Below are positions 57,438-64,000 of a stretch of DNA of 64,000 bases, one piece after another. The DNA comes from Malaciobacter marinus (GTDB lineage: Bacteria > Campylobacterota > Campylobacteria > Campylobacterales > Arcobacteraceae). Under the pieces are notes generated by a model that ran no database searches, was not told the origin of the DNA, and saw only the letters and a program-made list of their open reading frames with translations. The DNA is taken from positions 2,852,001 to 2,916,000 of the forward strand of contig NZ_CP032101.1 in assembly GCF_003544855.1 (NCBI RefSeq), read 5' to 3'. The translations under genes were made by a program, and so were the position numbers. Each line of letters starts with the position of its first letter. Within the stretch, counting starts at the first letter, position 1.

Positions 57438-57492
57438 GTAAAGAAATTGTCAAGAAACTCTACATAAAAAATTTAAACTATTCCTTTATACT
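57438..57492 (+). promoter_or_regulatory. Direct repeat and -10 box before the cytochrome operon
   Basis: GTAAAGAAA (57438) and GTCAAGAAA (57449) are 9-mers with one difference at an 11-bp period, followed by TATACT (57487-57492) as a likely -10. The repeat lies just upstream of where a -35 would be. It is a candidate site for the response regulator encoded at the end of this operon. Confidence 0.5.
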
Positions 57493-57524
57493 TTCAAAAT
57501 AATACGAAATACAAAGGAATTAAG

Positions 57525-57926
57525 ATGAAAAATTTACTTCTAATATTTATCTTTGCTACTTTCTCTTTTAGTAGTGAACTAAATACTTATTTAAGCAATT
57601 TAAAAAAAGAAGCAACAAAAGAAAATCCAAACTTTAAAGAGTTTAATATTAAAAGAGGTGAAGGAATCTTTACTTCTAAACATATTGGGAAAAAAGGGAA
57701 AAAGATTGCATGTACTTCATGCCATGGTATAGATTTAACAAAAAAAAGTGAAAACTATTTTACAGCAAAAGAGATAGAACCTTTATCAAAAAAAGTAAAC
57801 CCTACAAGATTAACTGATGTAAAAAAAGTGAAAAAATGGCTAAGAAGAAATTTCAAAGATGTATATAATAGAGTTGGTACAGCACAAGAAAAAGGTGATG
57901 TACTAGTTTATATTTTAAATAAGTAA
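57525..57926 (+). CDS. DUF1924 c-type cytochrome (SHP-like)
   Basis: 133 residues. Signal peptide about 1-17 and one heme site CTSCH at 63-67. The start NTYLSNLKKEATKENPNF and the C-terminal WLRRNFKDVYNRVGT are DUF1924 signatures. The family includes the oxygen-binding sphaeroides heme protein (SHP), which in other bacteria is encoded next to a diheme cytochrome and a cytochrome b561, exactly as here. First gene of the operon. Confidence 0.88.
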   Translation: MKNLLLIFIFATFSFSSELNTYLSNLKKEATKENPNFKEFNIKRGEGIFTSKHIGKKGKKIACTSCHGIDLTKKSENYFTAKEIEPLSKKVNPTRLTDVKKVKKWLRRNFKDVYNRVGTAQEKGDVLVYILNK

Positions 57927-57934
57927 GGATAAAA

Positions 57935-58438
57935 ATGAAAACTTTAATTTTATTAATTTTTATAAACTTATCTTTATTTAGTAATAATATAAAAAAAGAT
58001 GTTCCACTAGTATCAAATGACTTATATATAAATGAGTGTGGAGCTTGTCATTTTGCATATTTTCCTGGACTTTTACCTCAAAATTCTTGGGAAAAATTAA
58101 TGTCTGATTTAGAAAATCATTTTGGAGATGATGCAACAATTGATAAAAAAACATTTCAAACTCTATCAAAGTTTTTAAAGGAAAATAGTGCTGAAAAAAA
58201 TATGAATTATAAAAGAAGTAGAAAGATAGTACAAAGTATTCCAAAAAATAAAATTTATATTGCTATTTCAAAAACACCATATATTCATAAAAAACATAAA
58301 GAAATTAAAAAACATCTAATTACTCAAAAAGAAGTAAAAGGTTTATTTAATTGTACTGCTTGTCATCAAGGTGCAAAAAAAGCTATTTTTAATGATGATG
58401 ACGTAGATATTCCAAACTATGGAAAATGGGAGGATTAA
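57935..58438 (+). CDS. Diheme cytochrome c (DHC)
   Basis: 167 residues. Signal peptide about 1-17 and two heme sites, CGACH (35-39) and CTACH (140-144). AYFPGLLPQNSWEKLM and ENHFGDDATID are typical DHC segments. DHC is the proposed electron partner of SHP in the periplasm. It ends one base before the b561 gene. A second DHC domain is fused to that gene. Confidence 0.9.
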   Translation: MKTLILLIFINLSLFSNNIKKDVPLVSNDLYINECGACHFAYFPGLLPQNSWEKLMSDLENHFGDDATIDKKTFQTLSKFLKENSAEKNMNYKRSRKIVQSIPKNKIYIAISKTPYIHKKHKEIKKHLITQKEVKGLFNCTACHQGAKKAIFNDDDVDIPNYGKWED

Positions 58439-58439
58439 A

Positions 58440-59559
58440 ATGAATAAATCATATATTTGGTCACTTCCTACAAGAGCCTTTCACTGGCTTTTTGTAGTAG
58501 GAATTTTAATAGCTTTTTTAACAGATGATGACCATTTGTTAAACTATCATGCAATAGTTGGTTATGCTGTATTAATTCTTTTAGTTTTTAGAATTTTATG
58601 GGGATTTTTTGGACCTAAATATTCAAAATTTAAAGACTTTCCAACAAAAAAGATAAAAGAATACTCTTCAAATATCTTAAAAAAAGAGTCAAAATATATA
58701 GGTCATAATCCAGCAGCCTCATATGTAATGATTACTATGCTAGTTTGTACTTTACTTATCATTTTAACAGGAGTATTAACATATGGGATACAAGAAGGAA
58801 AAGGTATCTTAAGTTTTTTAAATGAGACTTTTTTTAAAAATATGAAAAGTATGGATGACTTACATGAGTTTTTTGCAAACTTCTTTATATTTTTAATTGT
58901 TCTACATCTAGTTGGTATTATACTTGATAAATTTTTACATAAAGAAGTAGAAACTTTAAAATCAATTTTTACTGGCTATAAAAATAGTAAAGAAAATAAA
59001 AGTATAAAACTAAATATTTTTCAAAAACTTTTTGCAGCTCTTATGTTTATATTATTAATTTCATTTTTAATATTTAATCTAATAAATCCAAAAAATATTT
59101 TAGTAGCTTCAATTAACAAGCCAATTAATTATAAAGTACAAAATGAGCTTTTTGTCGAAGAGTGTGCTTCATGTCATACTCTTTATCCCTCCCTTTCTTT
59201 TACCTAAAGACTCATGGAATAATTTAATGAATAATTTAGAAAATCATTTTGGAGATGATGCAACTGTTGATAAAAAAACGCATAATATAATTTTAAAGTT
59301 TTTAGAACAAAATAGTGCTGAAACTTCTACAAAAGAAGCTAGTGTAATGATTTTGGATTCTTTAAAAAATAAAGATATAATAGCTATTACAGATACTATT
59401 TATTGGAAAGAAAAACATAGAAATATAGGAAAAGCAATTTTTTTAAATAGTTTAGTTAAATCCAAAGCAAATTGTAATGCTTGTCATAAAAATATAGAAA
59501 AAGGACTAATTGAAGATGAAGATATTAAGAGTATTCATAATTTTAGTAATATTAAATAG
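58440..59559 (+). pseudogene. Cytochrome b561-diheme cytochrome c fusion with a one-base frameshift
   Basis: The frame from ATG 58440 encodes a b561-type di-heme membrane protein with four helices (LPTRAFHWLF, LNYHAIVGYA, LHEFFANFFIFLIVLHLVG provide histidines), a fifth helix near 200-220, and a DHC start VEECASCH. In the pyrimidine-rich stretch near 59189-59201 the frame runs into a stop at 59205. The rest of the DHC domain (LLPKDSWNNLMNNL, NHFGDDATVD, CNACH) continues one frame on to 59559. Removing a single base restores YPSLLLPKDSW, the same length as in the neighbour DHC. It is either a true mutation, a sequencing error, or frameshifting. The membrane half alone may still work. Confidence 0.8.
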
Positions 59560-59896
59560 TCTTACTTTATTTGCAAAAGATAGTAACCACATTTATAAAA
59601 ATCTTGATTTTTTAAATCTTAATAAGTCACAACAACATAAATTAAAAAAAATTTTAATTTCTCATAAAAAAAGGTATGAAAAGTTTTATTATTATAGACA
59701 ACATGAAGAAAAAAAGCTTCAAGAGTTAATAAAAAAAGATTATTTTGATGAAGATAAATATGAAGATATTGCAGAAGAGATAGAAGAAGAAGCAGTAGAG
59801 CTTGAAGTTAAAACATTAAAAAAAATACATAAAATATTGACAAAAGAACAAAGAAAAAAATTTTCACATTATCTACAGGAGTGGAAAGTTGAATAA
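59516..59896 (+). CDS. Spy/CpxP-like periplasmic protein
   Basis: 126 residues from the ATG at 59516 (a TTG at 59510 is also possible). Signal peptide about 1-19. The mature part is entirely helical and charged; LNKSQQHKLKKIL and a C-terminal LTKEQRKKFSHYL resemble the LTxxQ repeats of Spy/CpxP. Such proteins often dampen the kinase encoded next to them. It overlaps the diheme domain end and the response regulator start. Confidence 0.65.
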   Translation: MKILRVFIILVILNSLTLFAKDSNHIYKNLDFLNLNKSQQHKLKKILISHKKRYEKFYYYRQHEEKKLQELIKKDYFDEDKYEDIAEEIEEEAVELEVKTLKKIHKILTKEQRKKFSHYLQEWKVE

Positions 59897-60551
59897 AAAA
59901 ATTTTATTAATTGAAGATGATATTCAAATGCAGAGTTTAATAGTAGAATACTTAAAAGATTATAATTTTGATTGTACTGCTATTTCTCATCCTAAAAAAG
60001 CTTTAAAATTATTAGAATCTAAAAAATTCAATCTAATCATACTAGATTTAATGTTGCCCGAGATGGATGGGTTTGACTTATTTAAACAAATCCAAAAAAT
60101 TTCTAATATTCCTATAATTATCTCTTCTGCAAGAGCAGATATAGGAAATAAAATACATGGTTTTGAGCTTGGTGCTAATGACTATTTAGCAAAGCCTTAT
60201 GAACCAAGAGAGCTTGTTTTAAGAATTGAAAACATTTTAAAAAAAAGTTTAAATGAAAAACATTTCATTTCTGATTTTATTATTGATAAAATCAATAAAG
60301 AGGTTTTCTTAGAAGAGTATCCTATTGATTTAACAAAAATAGAGTATGAAATATTTCTTTTTTTATGTGAGAATATAAATAAAGTTTCTTCAAGAGAACA
60401 AATAGTTAATGCAACTTCTTTAAATATTAATACTAAAAATAGAACTATTGATATGCATATTTCAAATATTAGACAAAAAATTGGTGATGATTCAAAATTC
60501 CCTATATATATAAAATCTATATGGGGTATTGGATATAAGTTTGTAGGTTAA
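59889..60551 (+). CDS. OmpR-family response regulator (CpxR/QseB-like)
   Basis: 220 residues starting at TTG, with AGGAG upstream. Receiver: EDDIQ, phospho-Asp in LIILDLMLPEMDGFD near 52, S in ISSARA, K in AKPYEP. Winged helix: LTKIEYEIFLFLCENINKVSS and GIGYKF. The 8-base overlap with the Spy-like gene and 1-base gap to the kinase place it in the cytochrome operon. SHP-DHC-b561 clusters elsewhere also carry a two-component pair. Confidence 0.88.
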   Translation: MNKKILLIEDDIQMQSLIVEYLKDYNFDCTAISHPKKALKLLESKKFNLIILDLMLPEMDGFDLFKQIQKISNIPIIISSARADIGNKIHGFELGANDYLAKPYEPRELVLRIENILKKSLNEKHFISDFIIDKINKEVFLEEYPIDLTKIEYEIFLFLCENINKVSSREQIVNATSLNINTKNRTIDMHISNIRQKIGDDSKFPIYIKSIWGIGYKFVG

Positions 60552-60552
60552 T

Positions 60553-61746
60553 ATGTCTATTTTAAAAAAAATCTCTATATTATTTCTTATAAGTTTAACA
60601 CTTATGATAATTATTGGTATTTGGACTGATAATATAAACTCAAAAAGAATAGATAAATTAATAAAAGAAAAATATGTAAAAGTTGCAAATAATATATTAG
60701 AAAATTATGATAACAAGGCAAAAATTGATAAAATTTTAAAAAATCATAATCTTAAAAAAATAAAAGAAAAACCCAAAAACACTCAAACTCTTTATTTCAA
60801 AGAGTTTACTTTTGGTCATATTTTAATTGCAAAAAAAAGTTTTGAAGATGAATTTATAGTAGAAATAAACTATTTAGATGAAAAATATTTATTAAAGACT
60901 CAAGATGAAGATAATTTAAAAGATAAAATGATTTTAAATGGATTGGTTTTTTTAGATATATTTGTATTAGTATTGATTTTTTTATATCTAATCAAGTTAT
61001 TAATGCCTTTAAAAAATATAAGTTTAGAAATAAGTAAATTTGCAAATGGAGATTTAACTAGAAGATTAAATGTAAAATCAAAAGATGAAATTGGTCAATT
61101 AAGTATTGCATTTAATAAAATGGCCTCAACTCTTGAAGAACTTATTAAAACAAGACAAGAACTTTTAAAAGATATTGGGCATGAGTTAAGAACTCCTATA
61201 GCAAAAGGAAAGTTTGCAATCGAAAAAATTGAAGATTTTTCTAAAAAGGAGCTTTTAAAAACAATTTTTAATGATTTAGAACTACTTACAAATGAATTAA
61301 TAGAGTTAGAAAAGCTAAACTCTAAAGAGTTAGAACATTCAACTTTTGATATTGAAACTTTGATTATACAAGCTTTGAATAAACTTTATATAGAGAATGA
61401 AAATCTAATTTCTATTGATATTCAAGAAAACTTTTTAATAGAAGGTGATTTATATTACTTATCAATGGCTCTTAAAAATTTAATTGATAATGCTTTAAAA
61501 TATGCTATTTCTTATCCAATAGAAATAAAAGTTATAAATAAAGAAATCCATATAATTAATAATGCAAAACAATTAACTAAAAATCTAGAATATTATTTTA
61601 AGCCCTTTACTCAAGAACTATCACAAAGGGATGGTTTTGGATTAGGTCTTAGTATTGTTCAAAAAATTTTAAAAAAACATAATTTTAAAATATCATATAA
61701 ATATAAAAACGAAAAAGTTAACTTTATAATATCCTTATCTAGTTAA
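60553..61746 (+). CDS. Sensor histidine kinase (CpxA/QseC-like)
   Basis: 397 residues. Helices at about 5-23 and 133-152 flank a short periplasmic part. A HAMP domain follows, then the H-box DIGHELRTPIAKGKFAIEKI, an N-box LKNLIDNALKYA, and a G-box GFGLGLSIVQKI. Partner of the preceding regulator. The signal is unknown; heme or redox state of the operon's cytochromes is a natural guess. Confidence 0.88.
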   Translation: MSILKKISILFLISLTLMIIIGIWTDNINSKRIDKLIKEKYVKVANNILENYDNKAKIDKILKNHNLKKIKEKPKNTQTLYFKEFTFGHILIAKKSFEDEFIVEINYLDEKYLLKTQDEDNLKDKMILNGLVFLDIFVLVLIFLYLIKLLMPLKNISLEISKFANGDLTRRLNVKSKDEIGQLSIAFNKMASTLEELIKTRQELLKDIGHELRTPIAKGKFAIEKIEDFSKKELLKTIFNDLELLTNELIELEKLNSKELEHSTFDIETLIIQALNKLYIENENLISIDIQENFLIEGDLYYLSMALKNLIDNALKYAISYPIEIKVINKEIHIINNAKQLTKNLEYYFKPFTQELSQRDGFGLGLSIVQKILKKHNFKISYKYKNEKVNFIISLSS

Positions 61747-61791
61747 GTACAATTTATGTATAATTTTTATTAAACATAAATAAGGATTAAA

Positions 61792-62397
61792 ATGAGTGCA
61801 CTGCAATTAGCTGATTTTATAGGTATTATATCTTTTGCTCTTAGTGGTTTTTTAATTGCAGTTCATTATAAACTTGATATTTTAGGTGTTTTAATTTCTT
61901 CTTTTTTAACAGCTTTGGGAGGTGGGATGATAAGAGATGTAATCTCAAATGAAACTCCATTTATTTTTACTAATACCACTCCTATTATTTTAGTAGTAAG
62001 TACTATTTTTCTCTCTTTTATATTTAAACTTCACAATATTAATAACATAGAAGGAAAGACTGCATTTATAGTCTCAGATGCAATTGGACTAGCCTCTTTT
62101 GCAATTACTGGATCTTTAATAGCAATTGAAAATAATTTTAACTTTTTAGGTGTTTTAATACTTGCTTTTTTAACAGCAGTTGGAGGAGGAACAACAAGAG
62201 ATATTTTAATAAATAAAGTTCCTTTTATACTTGTATCTGAGTTTTATGCAACAGTTGCGATTATTGTTGGCTTGATAATTTATACATTAAATTTATTTAA
62301 TCTAATGAATCTTTTTACTCTTATTATAGTTTTTATTTTTGGTGTTAGTTTAAGATTATTAGCTTATTACAAAAAATGGCAATTACCAAGACTATAA
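61792..62397 (+). CDS. TRIC-family (UPF0126/YadS) cation channel
   Basis: 201 residues with seven hydrophobic segments in two repeats. FLTALGGGMIRDV (about 38-50) and FLTAVGGGTTRDI (about 124-136) are the paired glycine-rich motifs of prokaryotic TRIC channels, which pass K+ or Na+. Monocistronic, convergent with the PAS protein gene (1 base apart). Confidence 0.88.
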   Translation: MSALQLADFIGIISFALSGFLIAVHYKLDILGVLISSFLTALGGGMIRDVISNETPFIFTNTTPIILVVSTIFLSFIFKLHNINNIEGKTAFIVSDAIGLASFAITGSLIAIENNFNFLGVLILAFLTAVGGGTTRDILINKVPFILVSEFYATVAIIVGLIIYTLNLFNLMNLFTLIIVFIFGVSLRLLAYYKKWQLPRL

Positions 62398-62398
62398 T

Positions 62399-63643
62399 CT
62401 ATTTTGTATATTGTTTTAGTTGACTTTCTCTATGCTCTATTACATCCTTTAAATTAATAATAATTTTTGCTTGTTCACTTACTTGCTCATTCAATTTTAT
62501 AAACTCATCTTTTCTTAAATTTACTTCATTTTCTAAAGTTTCATTTTTTTGTTTTAAATCATCATTTGTAATTTTAAATTTTTTCATTTTAGTTACTGCT
62601 TCTAAAACTTTTTTATAACTTTCTACTTTTATATTTTCCATTTGTGTATTTAAACTTTTTATTTCATCTTCATAATAAAGTAATTGTGAATGTTGCTTTG
62701 CACTTTTTTGTTTTTCATTACTTAATACTTCATTTTTTAAAATCAAGCCATCTTCTAAATTTTTAACTTTTTTTTCAAGCTCTCTTATCTCTGTTAGATA
62801 TTGACTCTCTTTTTTTCTTGATTCTTTTATATTAGTTAATATATTTTTTTTAAACTTTCTTTTTTCATTTTCTTCATCTGTTATTAAAAATCTAATTCCT
62901 ATATACTCAATAATCTCTTTTTTTGAATTGAACCTTGGTATAATTGTAGAGTTTACATAATATGATTCTCCATCTTTTGCTTTATTTTTAACTTTACCTT
63001 GCCAAATTTTTCCACTTTGAATATCACTCCATAAGCCTTTAAAAATCTCACTTGGCATATCTGGATGTCTTACTATATTATGTGCTTTTCCAAGTAGTTC
63101 ATCTTCTTCATATCCAGATGTTTTACAAAATTTATCATTTACAAAAGTAATAATTCCTTTTGGGTTTGTTCTTGATATAATAGCAACTTTATCAATAACA
63201 TCAATATACTGTTGCATTTCAATTTGTTGAAATTCTACAAGCTTTGAATTTTCTTTTTCTTTTGCTATTGATTGTACTTTTAATATCATATTTTCAACAT
63301 CATAAGGTTTTAAAATATAAGCAGAAGTATTAAGTTTGATAGCTTCAAGTAAAAATTTTGATTCTGAATAAGCAGTTGCAAAAATCAATGGAACATCAAT
63401 TTTTAGTTTTCTAATCTCTTTTAACATACCAATTCCTGAAAGATTTGGCATATTTATATCACTAATAATTACATCTATTTCATCTTTATTATTTAAATAA
63501 AGTTCTAATCCCTCTTTTCCATCACTTGCAATATAAACTTTTTTAAAAAAAGTTTTAAAGATTTTGCCTAATTCTTCTTGCGTTGAAAAATGATCCTCTA
63601 CATATAAAATACAAAGAGTTTTCAAAAAAGATATATCTATCAT
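62399..63643 (-). CDS. REC-PAS-coiled coil signalling protein without an output domain
   Basis: 414 residues. A receiver domain (about 8-122) has ILYVEDH, the phospho-Asp in DVIISDINMPN, T in FATAYS and K in LKPYD. A PAS domain (about 140-258) contains NIVRHPDMP, the segment found in Aer-like redox-sensing PAS domains. Residues about 270-410 are a continuous charged coiled coil. There is no kinase, cyclase or DNA-binding domain, so it probably signals through protein contacts. Confidence 0.82.
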   Translation of the reverse strand: MIDISFLKTLCILYVEDHFSTQEELGKIFKTFFKKVYIASDGKEGLELYLNNKDEIDVIISDINMPNLSGIGMLKEIRKLKIDVPLIFATAYSESKFLLEAIKLNTSAYILKPYDVENMILKVQSIAKEKENSKLVEFQQIEMQQYIDVIDKVAIISRTNPKGIITFVNDKFCKTSGYEEDELLGKAHNIVRHPDMPSEIFKGLWSDIQSGKIWQGKVKNKAKDGESYYVNSTIIPRFNSKKEIIEYIGIRFLITDEENEKRKFKKNILTNIKESRKKESQYLTEIRELEKKVKNLEDGLILKNEVLSNEKQKSAKQHSQLLYYEDEIKSLNTQMENIKVESYKKVLEAVTKMKKFKITNDDLKQKNETLENEVNLRKDEFIKLNEQVSEQAKIIINLKDVIEHRESQLKQYTK

Positions 63644-63765
63644 TGTAATTTCCTAATTTTATGATATTTCATATAAGTTTATCTTAATTATTAAAAATTA
63701 TATTACTCTTTTGTTTTATATTTTATTAACTTTGAAATTAGTATTTTAGGTAATTGTGTCAAATT

Positions 63766-64000
63766 CTATAATATTATTTTTTTCAATCCTTCAATAATAG
63801 TTCTTTTTTCAAGAGCTTTAATTCTATCTTCAAGTGACTCAATAGTTTCATTTTCATTAAGCTTTAAAGAGTTTTGTAAAATAAATTCTCCTTCATCATA
63901 ATCTTTGCTTACATAGTGTAAAGTGACACCTGAAATTTTTTCATTTGCTTTTAAAACTGCTTCATGAACATTTCTTCCATACATCCCTTTTCCTCCAAAC
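63766..64000 (-). CDS. purN: Phosphoribosylglycinamide formyltransferase, C-terminal part
   Basis: 78 codons visible, open at the window end. FGGKGMYGRNVHEAVLK and SGVTLHYVSKDYDEG match the C-terminal part of PurN, where the aspartate of DYDEG helps bind the formyl donor site. PurN formylates GAR in purine synthesis. The start lies outside the window. Confidence 0.9.
   Translation of the reverse strand, partial: FGGKGMYGRNVHEAVLKANEKISGVTLHYVSKDYDEGEFILQNSLKLNENETIESLEDRIKALEKRTIIEGLKKIIL

Overview
The window is chromosomal DNA from a low-GC member of the Campylobacterota, most probably an Arcobacter-type bacterium (Arcobacteraceae). The support is very A/T-rich codon use, a 16S-tRNA-Ile-tRNA-Ala-23S-5S rRNA operon, and typical lineage genes: Csd4/Pgp1-type M99 peptidase, the FdhT/FdhU selenium-metabolism pair, a DksA-like regulator, and a dCache/CZB chemoreceptor. 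Most of the window is ordinary housekeeping DNA. I see no phage, insertion sequence, CRISPR array or plasmid signature.

Layout. 0-7 kb: two overlapping peptidoglycan peptidase genes, a small DUF493 gene and moaC on the minus strand; rpsU; a DASS transporter; an AI-2E-type permease; a SpecificRecomb membrane protein. 7.2-12.7 kb: a complete rRNA operon on the minus strand with an almost ideal sigma-70 promoter and recognisable processing stems. 12.9-29.5 kb: BI-1 protein, ThiD2, BioC, then secG-deacetylase-frr-pyrE-RDD-MFS, followed by small stress and repair genes, lemA plus two TPM proteins, gph, a MarR/Bcr efflux pair with a visible operator, dksA, and a photolyase pseudogene. 29.8-38.4 kb: a sulfur assimilation operon (metY, CymR-like Rrf2 gene, cysK, DUF2061 gene, cysH, cysD, cysN, a half-length sulfite-reductase-like gene, a class V aminotransferase). 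38.4-45 kb: a chemoreceptor, a metallophosphoesterase, a YgbA-family gene, hsp20 with two CIRCE-like operators, and typA.

45.1-54.8 kb is the most unusual stretch. It is a tightly packed plus-strand series: FtsX/MacB-type permease, ATPase, a heme-copper-oxidase subunit I-like protein that appears to lack the CuB ligands, an unrecognised multi-spanning membrane protein, a YceI protein, a cysteine-less secreted protein, a metallophosphoesterase, then a response regulator, a histidine kinase and an HD-GYP protein. The hexamer ATTCAT recurs at an exact 11-bp period in front of the first gene and again in front of the response regulator, which suggests that the two-component system controls the whole set.

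55-64 kb: fdhT-fdhU, glutaminase, then a second electron-transfer and signalling operon (DUF1924 c-type cytochrome, diheme cytochrome, a cytochrome b561-diheme cytochrome fusion with a one-base frameshift, a Spy-like protein, response regulator, kinase) with its own 11-bp direct repeat upstream. A TRIC-family channel gene, a REC-PAS-coiled-coil protein and the C-terminal end of purN close the window.
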